Shown one piece after another: positions 20,338 to 29,800 of a stretch of 64,000 nucleotides of DNA (positions within the stretch are counted from its first letter, which is position 1; each line of letters opens with the position of its first letter). A model generated the notes under the pieces. The model was not told the DNA's origin, did no database searches, and saw only the letters and a program-made list of their open reading frames with translations. The position numbers and the translations under genes are program-made. Source of the stretch: Cytobacillus firmus (GTDB lineage Bacteria; Bacillota; Bacilli; Bacillales; Cytobacillaceae); contig NZ_CP086235.1 of the NCBI RefSeq assembly GCF_023612095.1, positions 2,987,501 through 3,051,500 of the forward strand. Reading direction: 5' to 3'.

Positions 20338-20368
20338 TAGAAAAAGGAGCTTGATTAACAAGCTCCTT
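20338..20368 (-). terminator. Rho-independent terminator downstream of rplS
   Basis: Perfect ten-bp stem AAGGAGCTTG/CAAGCTCCTT with a TTAAT loop and a TTTTTCTA tail on the minus strand. It lies beyond the repeat element and ends the rplS transcript. Confidence 0.85.
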
Positions 20369-20381
20369 CTTTTCTTTCATT

Positions 20382-20497
20382 GTCCAGCTGCAGCGCCTAG
20401 CCCCTCGAGATCATAAGCCAAATCACTCCAGAGGCTAACGCCTCCTGCGTGATTCAACTTATGCTTGTCGGGGCTGGTCAAGGCGCTTTCGCTTTTC
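20382..20497. repeat. Palindromic intergenic repeat, Bacillaceae type
   Basis: A 116-bp element with nested inverted repeats: outer GCGCC plus AGCCCC against GGGGCT plus GGCGC, middle ATAAG..ATCAC against GTGAT..CTTAT, and a central GAGGC-TAAC-GCCTC hairpin. The ends (CAGCGCCTAGCCCCTCGAG and GGCGCTTTCGCTTTTC) resemble an intergenic repeat that I remember as widespread in Bacillus genomes. It abuts the rplS stop. Copy number cannot be tested here. Confidence 0.7.
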
Positions 20498-20503
20498 GTT
20501 TTA

Positions 20504-20848
20504 TTATCGAATTTCTTTGATACGAGCTTTTTTACCGCGAAGGTTACGCAGGTAGTAAAGTTTCGCACGGCGGACTTTACCGCGGCGGATAACTTCAAGC
20601 TTCGCAATCTTAGGTGTGTGCACAGGGAATGTACGCTCAACGCCTACACCGTAAGAAATCTTACGAACTGTGAAAGTTTCGCTGATTCCACCACCACGAC
20701 GCTTAATCACAACACCTTCGTATACCTGAACACGTTCACGAGTTCCCTCAACAATACTTACGTGTACACGTACAGTATCACCAGGACGGAAAGACGGAAG
20801 GTCAGTACGAAGCTGTTCTTTTGTGATTTCTTCAATTAACTTTTGCAT
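20504..20848 (-). CDS. rplS: 50S ribosomal protein L19
   Basis: Ribosomal protein at the 30S-50S interface, 114 aa. It starts [20 protein letters not shown] and contains [22 protein letters not shown] and [15 protein letters not shown]. An upstream TTG in frame is an artefact; AGGAG lies 9 nt before this ATG. It has its own candidate promoter and a structured leader, so it can be expressed apart from trmD. Confidence 0.98.
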   Translation of the reverse strand: MQKLIEEITKEQLRTDLPSFRPGDTVRVHVSIVEGTRERVQVYEGVVIKRRGGGISETFTVRKISYGVGVERTFPVHTPKIAKLEVIRRGKVRRAKLYYLRNLRGKKARIKEIR

Positions 20849-20861
20849 CGTTTTCAACTCC

Positions 20862-20946
20862 TCTCAACAGACGCTCTTGCACAACCTATGTTTGCAGCGG
20901 AACATCTTTATCAGACGTAAACTGAACAAGTTCAGTCTTAGTCACA
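20862..20946 (-). ncRNA. Candidate L19 (rplS) mRNA leader
   Basis: The rplS 5' untranslated region starts just after the predicted -10 element. It contains a perfect seven-bp hairpin ACTGAAC-TT-GTTCAGT (20921-20936) and further pairing potential before the ribosome site. An L19 leader of this type is known upstream of rplS in Bacillus and relatives (Rfam L19_leader). The match is by position and hairpin, not by a covariance model. Confidence 0.5.
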
Positions 20947-20952
20947 AAAAAT

Positions 20953-20981
20953 ATCATATCATATTTGGACGGCAACTTCAA
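20953..20981 (-). promoter_or_regulatory. Candidate sigma-A promoter of rplS
   Basis: Minus-strand TTGAAG (20976-20981), a 17-nt spacer and TATGAT (20953-20958). The -35 lies only 3 nt past the trmD stop. Confidence 0.65.
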
Positions 20982-20983
20982 TG

Positions 20984-21724
20984 TTATTTATCTTCTTTTT
21001 TTATTTCATTTAGCCATTTTTGCTGTTCACTTGTTAATTCTGCATCTTCAAGAAGATCAGGTCTTCTTAAATACGTTCTTCTCAAGGATTCTTTGGCTCT
21101 CCATTCTTCGACAAGGCGGTGATTGCCTGACATGAGAACATCAGGCACTTTAATGCCTCTGAAGTCGGCAGGACGCGTATAATGAGGATGTTCAAGAAAC
21201 CCTGTGCTAAAAGAATCTTTCATATGAGATTCCTGATTGCCTAATACACCAGGCAGCAATCGGACGACACTGTCGATTACAACCATCGCTCCAAGCTCTC
21301 CGCCAGTCAGCACAAAATCACCAATTGAAATTTCATCTGTCACAACATGTTCACGTATTCTTTCATCATACCCCTCGTAATGGCCGCATACAAAAATCAG
21401 GTGATCTGCTTCTGCCAGTTCTTCGGCTTTTTTTTGCGTATAGCGTTCCCCTTGGGGACACAGCAGGATAACCCTCGGAGACGCACCGCTTTTACTGCGA
21501 AGATCCTCAACCGCATCAAATATCGGCTGCGGTTTTAAAACCATCCCCGCTCCTCCGCCATATGGGTAATCATCAACGGTTTTGTGCTTATTGTCGGCAT
21601 ACTCCCTAAAGTTGACCACATTGTACGTTACCGCTTCATTTTCTGCGGCTTTTTTTAATATGGAATGCCCAAAGACCCCTTCAAACATTTCAGGAAACAG
21701 CGTGAGCACATCAATATTCATCAT
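20984..21724 (-). CDS. trmD: tRNA (guanine-37-N1)-methyltransferase TrmD
   Basis: Methylates G37 beside the anticodon to prevent +1 frameshifting. It is 246 aa and belongs to the SPOUT family. [12 protein letters not shown] is at the N-terminus, and the trefoil-knot SAM site is formed by [11 protein letters not shown] and [16 protein letters not shown]. Its ATG overlaps the rimM stop by 4 nt, so translation is coupled. Confidence 0.98.
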   Translation of the reverse strand: MMNIDVLTLFPEMFEGVFGHSILKKAAENEAVTYNVVNFREYADNKHKTVDDYPYGGGAGMVLKPQPIFDAVEDLRSKSGASPRVILLCPQGERYTQKKAEELAEADHLIFVCGHYEGYDERIREHVVTDEISIGDFVLTGGELGAMVVIDSVVRLLPGVLGNQESHMKDSFSTGFLEHPHYTRPADFRGIKVPDVLMSGNHRLVEEWRAKESLRRTYLRRPDLLEDAELTSEQQKWLNEIKKEDK

Positions 21725-22242
21725 GAAAGCAATCCTTCAATCGCATTAATTTTCACAAGTTTATCTTCCACATTAACTTCCTTAACAACATCTTCAATAT
21801 ATGGGATTAGAATTTCCTTACCGCCTTTTGCTTTTATTACCCATACATCATTCGCTCCGGGAGAAAGAATTTCTTTAATTTTGCCTACTTCTTCTCCATC
21901 AAGCGTTTCAACCGTACAGCCTATGATTTCATGGTAGTAAAATTCATCCTCTTCAAGATCGCTAAGCTGATCTTCTGAAATTTTCAGAATGCCGCCCTTC
22001 ATTTTTTCAATCTGATTGATGTTCTCGTATCCTTCAAAGGTAAGCAGATTAAACGATTTATGAGTGCGGTGTGATTTCACTGTCAGCTCAACGGGATCAC
22101 CTTTTGTGTCAGGCATGAACAAATAAAGTTTATTTCCCGGCTTATACCTCTCTTCAGCAAAGTCTGTTTTTGAAATGACTCTCGCTTCCCCTTTAATGCC
22201 ATGGGTGTTCACAATTTTTCCAACGTTAAACCATTTCTGCAT
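21721..22242 (-). CDS. rimM: Ribosome maturation factor RimM
   Basis: Helps assemble the 30S head by binding S19. It is 173 aa with an N-terminal RimM barrel ([18 protein letters not shown]) and a C-terminal PRC barrel ([41 protein letters not shown]). Its stop overlaps the trmD start. Confidence 0.97.
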   Translation of the reverse strand: MQKWFNVGKIVNTHGIKGEARVISKTDFAEERYKPGNKLYLFMPDTKGDPVELTVKSHRTHKSFNLLTFEGYENINQIEKMKGGILKISEDQLSDLEEDEFYYHEIIGCTVETLDGEEVGKIKEILSPGANDVWVIKAKGGKEILIPYIEDVVKEVNVEDKLVKINAIEGLLS

Positions 22243-22254
22243 GCATTATCACCT

Positions 22255-22641
22255 CTAGCGTATTTCATCAACAATTCCATCTCTTATGATGATTGTTTTC
22301 CCTTTTTCTATCTCTTCCCAGGGGGTACCCTTTTGAACCTCGATAATCGCCTGGACTTCTTTTTCTTTTAATTCACTTCCTAATGGTAGCATATGTAATT
22401 GTTCTATTTGAAAATCCAGCAGCTGGACTTTTTCATGCCTCATTTGAATTTCCTTTTCAAAGTGCTGTTTCAGAATGGCAGGATGCAGCTTTTTGGTTTT
22501 TTCCTGCTTTTTCAGTTCAAACCTCAGCTGATCACATTCTTTCTGAAGCTGCTTTTTTTTGGCCGCATAGCCTTCCAGCAGTTCGTGCTTGCTGTTCTCT
22601 GTCAGCACCTGCTTAACTGTAACCGTTTGGATAATGTTCAT
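22255..22641 (-). CDS. ylqD: YlqD family protein
   Basis: A 128-aa protein of unknown function conserved at this position in Bacillus. It begins MNIIQTVTVKQVLTENSKHEL and has a long Lys/Glu/Gln-rich coiled-coil helix (about 20-80). A small C-terminal beta segment contains VEVQKGTPWEEIEKGKTII-like sequence. The start was chosen for the GGGAGG upstream; the in-frame codons before it lack an RBS. It lies 12 nt upstream of rimM. Confidence 0.88.
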   Translation of the reverse strand: MNIIQTVTVKQVLTENSKHELLEGYAAKKKQLQKECDQLRFELKKQEKTKKLHPAILKQHFEKEIQMRHEKVQLLDFQIEQLHMLPLGSELKEKEVQAIIEVQKGTPWEEIEKGKTIIIRDGIVDEIR

Positions 22642-22736
22642 GTACAGCGCCTCCCAAATCATAATCCGAATGAAAAAACGGTGTAACTGACACTGCTGTC
22701 ACATTCTTAGTTGGCGATGTTATTTTTTTAGATTGT

Positions 22737-22766
22737 AAAAAAAGGAGGGGAAACCCCTCCTTTTTT
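22737..22766 (-). terminator. Rho-independent terminator between khpA and ylqD
   Basis: Seven-bp GC-rich stem GGAGGGG/CCCCTCC with a TTT loop, flanked by T7 on the minus strand and T6 on the plus strand. Confidence 0.85.
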
Positions 22767-22793
22767 GGCTGCATCCTGCTCATGACAGGATAA

Positions 22794-23024
22794 TTATTCG
22801 ATGATCTCTAAAAAGATCTTCTTTTGTTCTGATGAACCTGCTGCATAAACAACGGTCCGTATTGCTTTCGCAACGCGCCCTTGCTTCCCAATTACTTTCC
22901 CCATGTCATTCTTGTTGACAGAAAGCTGGTAGGTTACGCGCTGATCCTCTTCTTGGACATTCACTTGAACATCTTCCGGAAAATCAACAAGGGGCTTAAC
23001 AATCGTTTCGATAAGCTCTTTCAT
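22794..23024 (-). CDS. khpA: KH-domain RNA-binding protein KhpA (YlqC)
   Basis: A 76-aa single KH-domain protein that binds RNA and pairs with KhpB (Jag) in Gram-positive bacteria. The GxxG loop is visible in GKVIGKQGRVAKAIRTVV. It follows rpsP by 11 nt. A role in ribosome or cell-wall gene control is inferred from relatives. Confidence 0.95.
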   Translation of the reverse strand: MKELIETIVKPLVDFPEDVQVNVQEEDQRVTYQLSVNKNDMGKVIGKQGRVAKAIRTVVYAAGSSEQKKIFLEIIE

Positions 23025-23035
23025 CTTATAATGAA

Positions 23036-23353
<318 letters not shown>

Positions 23354-23418
23354 TCAGATAGTTAATTAGTTTGTAAAGGTTTTTTTCTTTACATGTTATG
23401 AAAAGCTTAAATAGCGGC

Positions 23419-24771
23419 TTAAAAAGGGTTAAAAGGAAGCTTGAATGCACCTTTTTTCTTGCCTTTTTGCTGCATGCCTGCCATTTGCTTCATCATCTTT
23501 TTCATGTCTTCAAATTGCTTCAGCAGACGGTTAACTTCAGGGACGGTTCTTCCGCTTCCCTTGGCAATCCGTTTGCGGCGGCTTGAATTAATGATTTCCG
23601 GATGAGTTTTCTCTTCCTTAGTCATCGACTTAATAATGGCTTCAACGTGAGTGATTTGCTTCTCATCGATTTGCATATTATTCAAGCCTTTGATTTTGTT
23701 GGCGCCAGGCATCATTTTCAGAAGCTCATCAAGAGGTCCCATTTGGCGGACCTGACCAAGCTGATCCAAAAAGTCATCAAATGTGAAAGAAGCAGTGCGC
23801 ATCTTCTGCTCAAGCTCTTTTGCCTTTTCTTCATCCACATTGGCCTGTGCTTTTTCAATTAGGGATAAGACATCCCCCATACCTAAAATACGGGATGCCA
23901 TCCGTTCTGGATGGAACGCTTCAAGGGCATCCAGCTTTTCGCCCAGACCGACGAATTTAATCGGCGTGTTTGTTACGGATCTAATGGATAGAGCCGCACC
24001 GCCTCGGGTATCGCCATCCAGCTTTGTCAGGACTACTCCTGTAAGACCCAGCAGATCATTGAAGCTTTGTGCTACATTAACCGCATCTTGGCCAGTCATG
24101 GCATCTACAACAAGGAAAATTTCATCCGGATTGGAAAGCTCTTTGATTTGCTTTAGCTCATCCATTAAAGCTTCATCCACATGCAGTCTTCCTGCTGTAT
24201 CGATTAGAACATAATCATTATGATCCTCTTTTGCCTTTGCGATCGCCTGTTTTGCAATTTCAACAGGACTGACTTGATCGCCAAGGGAGAAGACAGGCAT
24301 ATTCAGCTGTTTGCCAAGCGTTTCGAGCTGTTTAATCGCCGCAGGTCGGTAAATGTCTGCAGCAACCAGCATCGGATTGCGGTTATACTTTTTGCGGAGC
24401 AGGTTCGCAAGCTTTCCGGTTGTAGTCGTTTTACCGGCCCCCTGAAGACCGACCATCATAATGACTGTCGGCGGGCGATTGGAAACAGCAATTTTGCTCT
24501 GCTCTCCACCCATCAGTTCCGTTAATTCTTCTTTAACAACCTTTATTACCTGCTGTCCCGGCGTCAGGCTCTTTAATACTTCCTGCCCGACAGCGCGTTC
24601 GCTGACTTTTTTGACGAACTCCTTGACAACTTTGAAGTTAACATCCGCTTCCAAAAGGGCGAGACGGACTTCACGCATCATTTCTTTTACATCCGCTTCA
24701 TTAATTTTGCCTTTTCCGCGGATCTTCTGAATTGTATTTTGCAGTCGGTCGGCCAATCCTTCAAATGCCAT
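23419..24771 (-). CDS. ffh: Signal recognition particle protein Ffh
   Basis: SRP54 GTPase that brings ribosomes making membrane proteins to FtsY. It is 450 aa. The N-G domain has GLQGAGKTTTTGKLA, DIYRPAAIKQL, LIDTAGRLHVD and LTKLDGDTRGGAAL. The Met-rich M domain ends in MKKMMKQMAGMQQKGKKKG. It follows ylxM by 11 nt. Confidence 0.98.
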   Translation of the reverse strand: MAFEGLADRLQNTIQKIRGKGKINEADVKEMMREVRLALLEADVNFKVVKEFVKKVSERAVGQEVLKSLTPGQQVIKVVKEELTELMGGEQSKIAVSNRPPTVIMMVGLQGAGKTTTTGKLANLLRKKYNRNPMLVAADIYRPAAIKQLETLGKQLNMPVFSLGDQVSPVEIAKQAIAKAKEDHNDYVLIDTAGRLHVDEALMDELKQIKELSNPDEIFLVVDAMTGQDAVNVAQSFNDLLGLTGVVLTKLDGDTRGGAALSIRSVTNTPIKFVGLGEKLDALEAFHPERMASRILGMGDVLSLIEKAQANVDEEKAKELEQKMRTASFTFDDFLDQLGQVRQMGPLDELLKMMPGANKIKGLNNMQIDEKQITHVEAIIKSMTKEEKTHPEIINSSRRKRIAKGSGRTVPEVNRLLKQFEDMKKMMKQMAGMQQKGKKKGAFKLPFNPF

Positions 24772-24782
24772 AATGCCGCCTC

Positions 24783-25115
24783 CTAATCTAATTTCTCAAG
24801 CTCTGCCACTGCTTCTTCCAATGCCTGGCGGGAAGGGGAGCCTTCCCCCAGCATCTTTTTTATTTCTGCAATCAGCTTGCTGCGCTCTTGAAATTTATGA
24901 AATAATAGTAGCTTTTCTTCATACTCTTCAAGCATTGCTTCTGTTCTCTTAATGTTGTCATAAACCGCTTGCCGGCTAACATCATATTCCTCGGCAATCT
25001 CTCCAAGCGAAAAATCATCCAGGTAGTAAAGGGACATATAGCTTCTCTGCTTAGGAGTTAACAACGATTGATAGAAATCATAAAGGTAGTTCATCCTCGT
25101 TGTCTTTTCGAGCAT
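24783..25115 (-). CDS. ylxM: YlxM/p13-like DNA-binding protein, SRP-associated
   Basis: A 110-aa helix-turn-helix protein similar to sigma-70 region 4 ([24 protein letters not shown]), followed by a helical tail. It is always next to ffh in Gram-positive bacteria and is thought to modulate the SRP pathway. In B. subtilis ftsY lies directly upstream of ylxM; here the VWA operon and an IS come between. It now has a good own promoter. Confidence 0.95.
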   Translation of the reverse strand: MLEKTTRMNYLYDFYQSLLTPKQRSYMSLYYLDDFSLGEIAEEYDVSRQAVYDNIKRTEAMLEEYEEKLLLFHKFQERSKLIAEIKKMLGEGSPSRQALEEAVAELEKLD

Positions 25116-25156
25116 CCCTATTCCCCCTTGTTAAGTGAAAAGCCTTTACAAAGTAA

Positions 25157-25185
25157 AGTTTACATAGAATTTCATATCATGTCAA
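25157..25185 (-). promoter_or_regulatory. Candidate sigma-A promoter of ylxM-ffh
   Basis: Minus-strand perfect TTGACA (25180-25185), a 17-nt spacer and TAAACT (25157-25162), about 42 nt upstream of the ylxM start. Confidence 0.7.
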
Positions 25186-25259
25186 GAAAATATCTTTACA
25201 GTGTTGGCAATACCTAATTCCGGGAGAGAGTTGAAGGTATCATTCAACTCTGATTTCAT

Positions 25260-28037
25260 TTATTTTTTCCTGTTTTTTGCATCCAGCAGCCTTTTCATCC
25301 GCTCTTCTCTTTCTTTCGGCGAGGGTTCTGCTGAAGGTTGAGTCAGGTTCGGCTTCTTTGCTTTTGTTTTCTCCGGTGGTTCCTTTACAGGAATTTCTTC
25401 TTGAAGTTTAACAGGCGCCTGTTCGGAAGGAGACGGTTTTTTCCTGGAAGCTTTAAGTTTTGGTACCTTCTTAGGCGCATCTGGCTTTTCTTTTACTTTT
25501 CTGTTTTTCTTCAGAATTCCTGCTGCAAGACCCGTCAGACCAAAGCGCCTTACTGCAATTTCTGAAAAAAAGAGCAGAAATGCAGCGATAAGCAGCCATT
25601 CGCTGATTGGCTGTTTGGTGCTTGCCGGTTTTTTCAGCGGTCGGAATGCTTCTTCCCCGCTCGTGAGCATCTTGCCTCCAGTCATTTTTGAGAGTGACTG
25701 CAAATTCTCATTATTTGTTCCCTTTTGCAAATACTCCTCAGAATAGGGAATGGTAAAACCGGTCTGATGAACCTGAATATTCCCATTCTGATCTGTCTGT
25801 TTAATATTTAAAAAGTACATACCCGCATTTTCAGGCATCAGCGCCTCATATTTACCTGGCGCAGTAAGCCTCATATTGGCTTTTATCTGTTCACCTGTTT
25901 CAGACACGATGGATGTCTCAATAGGCAAAGAAATGCTTGCCGCAGACTCCAGGCTGAGCACTGTATTACCATCCTTGTTCTCAACATCAACCCTGTATGG
26001 TTCACTTTCATATTGCGGCAGTGTTTTAGTAACAAGCTGATTAATATAGGTCGGCCACTTTTCCCAGCTTGCCCATTCTCCCGACCACTTGCCTGAGATG
26101 TCGGATGTAAAGGCCGCTGTCCATCCCATTCCATATTGCCATTCAGCAAGTACCGGGTCTTTTTTTTCACTTAACAGCGGCACCTGTGCCCGCGGCTTAG
26201 CAGTGGAAGCTATATAAGCATTCATTTCGGGCACACCTTTTTCAAAAAGGGAGGACCATTCAGGGTAAGGCTGGATAGTTGGGTAAAAAGGTTTGTCCTC
26301 GATATAAGTTCGCGTAGCCATTACGGTTTCACGTGATAAAATGCTTGGTATAACGGAAGAGTCTGTAACATCATAAAAACGCCCAGACCCCATTCCCGCA
26401 AGTTCTTCCAGCAGCCCTCTATCAGCATCCTGGCCAAGAGCAACAGTTGAGAGAGTGATATTCTTCTCTTTCCCGCTTTCAATTAAAAGCTCATAGTCTC
26501 CATTTGTGGCAGATTGGCCATCTGTCAGTAAAATGATATGCTTTCTCTGCAGCTGTAAATCTTCAAGCTCACTGTATGCCTGTTCCAGAGAGGTAAAGAT
26601 TTCTGTCCCCCCGCCCGGTGTAATGGATTTGATTTTTTCAATTGCCTTTTGCTTATCCTTGAGAGGCTTAGTTTCAAGGATTTCCCATGGACGGTCATCA
26701 AATGCAATGAATCCGAGTGTATCTTCTTCACGCAGCAGTTCAACTGAACGGGCTGCCGCCTCTTTCGCCAATTCAATTTTATTTCCTGCCATGCTTCCAG
26801 AACGGTCCATAACTAACACAAGACCTAGGGAAGGCATTTCTTTCTTGCCTTTGATATCCATATCCACTGGAAGCAATTTCTCGATCGGAGTTTTAAAATA
26901 GCCCCCCAGCCCAAAGCTTTCTTCACCGCCAAACATAATAAAACCAGTGCCGAATTCTTTCACTGCCTTCTCCATCAAGATCATTTGCTGCTCTGAGATA
27001 ACAGTTGCAGGGACATTATTAAAAATAATCGATTGATATTGCAAATAACCTGAGAGTACGGTCGGAAGCTTCTCTGGGATAACGATGTCTGTCTCCAGGC
27101 CTGAACCTTTTAAAAGATTTGCAAGATCGCCAGCTTCCTCTCCTTGTACGATCAGAACCTTAGGGGTACCCTTTACATTCACAACTGAGTGAAGTGCATT
27201 GTTTTCAGAGTAGGCATCCCGTTCTGCAGCTATCTCTGCTTTATATACCGTTAACCCTGCGGTATCCGCTTTGTGGGTAAACGTATAAACATTTTTCCCT
27301 TCGTTCACATGAACGGTTTCCTTTAATACTTCTTTATGATTTACCGATAGTCTGATATCAGCTTCTTTGGCAACGTTGCTGGTAACTTCTATTGTAATCG
27401 GAGCCTCTTCTCCTAAATATAGGGAAGGAGGAACGTTTAATTCTGAGATTGAGACATCGTCCCCTGCTGCTGTTGTTAATGGCACATGGTCAATCTCGAT
27501 ATTCCGATTTTTTAAAACTGCTGCAGCTTCCAGGCTATCGCCTTCCGTTTCATTCCCGTCCGTCATCAGGACAATTCTGCCGGAAGACTCCCTCGGAATG
27601 AGCGAAGCGGCAAATTGCAGCCCTGCTTCGAGATTGGATTGGGAATCTTCTGCCACTCCGTTAAATTCGTTTATAGCTTCACGGTTTCTGCCCAGATTCT
27701 GTTCAAGTACTGCATTTTTCCCAAAAGCAGCCACTGCGAATTGATCGTCATTTTTCCTGTGGCTGGTGCTGTTTTCTATCCAGGCAAGTGCTTCCTCATT
27801 CGTGCCAATGCTTGCAGAACGGTCGGCCAGAAATACGACGGTCTGTCCCTTTACCGGAAGAACCACCTGAGGAACGGTCAGTGCAATAATTAATAAAGAG
27901 AAAATGATCAGCCTCAAACCGGCAATCCAAAATTTTTCATTTCCTTTTCCGCTGTGATTTCGAATAAATAAAAAAACGATTATGACAACAGGAATCAGGA
28001 GGAGAAACAGGAAGGGATATTTAACCTCTATGCCCAC
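25260..28037 (-). CDS. Large membrane protein with two VWA domains and a GATase1-like domain
   Basis: Last gene of the VWA operon; 925 aa from a GTG start with GGGAGG 9 nt upstream, overlapping the previous gene by 17 nt. Two membrane helices lie at about 8-26 and 38-60. The first VWA domain has the metal-site motif DRSAS (72-76). A glutamine-amidotransferase-like region follows (about 293-390, TPKVLIVQGE to GTGFIMFGGEES). The second VWA domain has the canonical DRSGS (411-415) and LLTDGQS. A helix lies near 813-829, and the last 94 residues are a Lys/Pro-rich tail ending MKRLLDAKNRKK. The layout puts the VWA domains outside the cell. Function is unknown; metal-dependent protein binding is inferred from the domains. 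Confidence 0.85.
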   Translation of the reverse strand: MGIEVKYPFLFLLLIPVVIIVFLFIRNHSGKGNEKFWIAGLRLIIFSLLIIALTVPQVVLPVKGQTVVFLADRSASIGTNEEALAWIENSTSHRKNDDQFAVAAFGKNAVLEQNLGRNREAINEFNGVAEDSQSNLEAGLQFAASLIPRESSGRIVLMTDGNETEGDSLEAAAVLKNRNIEIDHVPLTTAAGDDVSISELNVPPSLYLGEEAPITIEVTSNVAKEADIRLSVNHKEVLKETVHVNEGKNVYTFTHKADTAGLTVYKAEIAAERDAYSENNALHSVVNVKGTPKVLIVQGEEAGDLANLLKGSGLETDIVIPEKLPTVLSGYLQYQSIIFNNVPATVISEQQMILMEKAVKEFGTGFIMFGGEESFGLGGYFKTPIEKLLPVDMDIKGKKEMPSLGLVLVMDRSGSMAGNKIELAKEAAARSVELLREEDTLGFIAFDDRPWEILETKPLKDKQKAIEKIKSITPGGGTEIFTSLEQAYSELEDLQLQRKHIILLTDGQSATNGDYELLIESGKEKNITLSTVALGQDADRGLLEELAGMGSGRFYDVTDSSVIPSILSRETVMATRTYIEDKPFYPTIQPYPEWSSLFEKGVPEMNAYIASTAKPRAQVPLLSEKKDPVLAEWQYGMGWTAAFTSDISGKWSGEWASWEKWPTYINQLVTKTLPQYESEPYRVDVENKDGNTVLSLESAASISLPIETSIVSETGEQIKANMRLTAPGKYEALMPENAGMYFLNIKQTDQNGNIQVHQTGFTIPYSEEYLQKGTNNENLQSLSKMTGGKMLTSGEEAFRPLKKPASTKQPISEWLLIAAFLLFFSEIAVRRFGLTGLAAGILKKNRKVKEKPDAPKKVPKLKASRKKPSPSEQAPVKLQEEIPVKEPPEKTKAKKPNLTQPSAEPSPKEREERMKRLLDAKNRKK

Positions 28038-29793
28038 GGCGATATACCTCCCATTCGATAACAATCAGGATTAAAGCTATGAACGCCAGCCAGAACCAGA
28101 GACTTTCATTAGGTCTTTGGGTCATGCTGCTTTTTTCAGATGATTTAGCATTCAGTGTAAAGGATTCTTCTGTTCCTGCACTTTTCTCCCTTTCATCCAG
28201 AAGGACAGAAAAATAATAAATTTGATTTCCAGATACAGCCTGGTAAGTTCCTGGGATTATAGGAGCTTTAAAGGTTTCCTTATTTAGATCAAGAGAGTAT
28301 AGATTTTCGTCTTGATTATTGAAAATTTCCCAGCTTCCAGTTTCATTGCCGATATTTAACCATCTTTCTTCACCGGAGCTGAAATATCCGAGGAAATCTG
28401 ATTGCTGAGATAGCCACTGGTAAGAGTTATACAGAAAGATTGGAAAACCGGGCAGGAGGGGCCAATCTGTGTCTGATAGATTAAAATTGACGATAATAAT
28501 TGGCTGCCCATTATGCATTCCCCTTTGGACTAAAGGAATATCCCCGCTTTTCAATACAGTCTCCCATTCTCCTTTCAGAACGGAGGATGCAGAACTGATA
28601 TACACCTTTTCAAAGTTTGCATATTCAAAAAGAGGATCCTCGTCCCCCGAAATTCCTTCTTCAAGTTTTGTTTTATCTTTGCTTGTATTAAAAAAGATTA
28701 TCGGCAGCTCCGGGAGTCCCGATAGGGTGCTTCCTTCCGCCACAACGACACCTTTCATATCCAAACCCTTTAGAGCAGACGGATCTGTCTGCAGCAATTC
28801 GGCACCAATAGTTTGAAAACCCTTCACCGCAAAGGGATTTACATCTCCCAAAGTGTAAACCTTAGGTTTTGGGTCAGTGTAAATAGAGGCTGCATGATTA
28901 TCTGCACTATAGCCATCGCTAATGGAGATAGCTGCCTCGTAGTAAGGTTTTTCCGGCAGATTTTTTATTTGAACGGTCTTCTCCTCATTTGTTTTTAATG
29001 ATAGATTCTGTTCAAACAGGACTTCTCCCTCAGATTTCACTGTAAAAGCTGTCTCTATATTTCCAGAAGACTGGTTTTCTATCACTGCAGCTGCTGAAAT
29101 ACCATCACCGGCGGCAGCTGTTCCAAACGACTGCAGCGACACATTCCCTGCGTTCTCTCCAATATTATGTACAACAGTATATAGACCGGCCAATTCCTTC
29201 ATTAAATCTTTCTTTCCAGCTGAGTCTGAAAAAATATGAAGAGCCGTGTCTTTTCCTGAAGATAAGGAGCCTGCCAAAAGAACGGCTTTTTCCATATTCT
29301 CATACTCATAAGTAAGCTCCAGCCCCTCAATGGTTCTTCGAATAGCATTAAGATCATCTTCCCGGCTTAAGAGAATCTCATTTTTCTCTCCTGCTTTAAT
29401 TAAGCTTACCTGCTGGCCATTAAGCTTGCCTGCCAGATCAAGCATTTCCTCTTTTGCGATCTCAAAACGGCTTTTCCCTCCGCTTTCAGCCGACATAGAA
29501 GCGGATGGATCAATGATGATGATTATGTGCTCTCCTTTTAAAGAATCTTCAAGCCAAAATGGACGCACAAGGGCCAGCATCAATAATAGAAGTGCCAATA
29601 ATTGCAGCCAAAATAACAGATTTTGCTGAAGCTTTTTCAGCCAGGGGGAAGCCTGCCATTCATTCAGCACCTGTTCCCAAAGCAAATTGGATGAATTCGT
29701 CTTTTCCTCATACTGCTTCCGAAAGAAATAAAATAGGACAACCGCTCCGATAAAAATGGATAAAATAAAATAAGCAGGATTTATGAATTGCAT
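28021..29793 (-). CDS. BatA-like VWA membrane protein
   Basis: A 590-aa protein that starts MQFINPAYFILSIFIGAVVLF, the BatA/Aerotolerance-regulator N-terminal layout with helices at about 7-24 and 60-77. A VWA domain has the MIDAS motif DPSAS at 95-99. A beta-rich extracellular part follows, and a C-terminal helix WFWLAFIALILIVIEW lies near 563-578. The ATG was chosen for AGGTGAG upstream and the BatA-type start; 42 in-frame codons before it overlap the DUF58 gene. It probably acts with the neighbouring MoxR and DUF58 proteins in the envelope. Confidence 0.85.
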   Translation of the reverse strand: MQFINPAYFILSIFIGAVVLFYFFRKQYEEKTNSSNLLWEQVLNEWQASPWLKKLQQNLLFWLQLLALLLLMLALVRPFWLEDSLKGEHIIIIIDPSASMSAESGGKSRFEIAKEEMLDLAGKLNGQQVSLIKAGEKNEILLSREDDLNAIRRTIEGLELTYEYENMEKAVLLAGSLSSGKDTALHIFSDSAGKKDLMKELAGLYTVVHNIGENAGNVSLQSFGTAAAGDGISAAAVIENQSSGNIETAFTVKSEGEVLFEQNLSLKTNEEKTVQIKNLPEKPYYEAAISISDGYSADNHAASIYTDPKPKVYTLGDVNPFAVKGFQTIGAELLQTDPSALKGLDMKGVVVAEGSTLSGLPELPIIFFNTSKDKTKLEEGISGDEDPLFEYANFEKVYISSASSVLKGEWETVLKSGDIPLVQRGMHNGQPIIIVNFNLSDTDWPLLPGFPIFLYNSYQWLSQQSDFLGYFSSGEERWLNIGNETGSWEIFNNQDENLYSLDLNKETFKAPIIPGTYQAVSGNQIYYFSVLLDEREKSAGTEESFTLNAKSSEKSSMTQRPNESLWFWLAFIALILIVIEWEVYRRGHRG

Positions 29794-29800
29794 ATCGCTC

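Larger units (their letters stand above)
20165..20503. other. rplS-lepB intergenic region
   Basis: About 339 nt. Starting from rplS it contains a 116-bp palindromic repeat element, then a strong terminator, then about 170 nt of AT-rich sequence where the lepB promoter should be. No well-spaced promoter pair could be picked. Confidence 0.6.
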
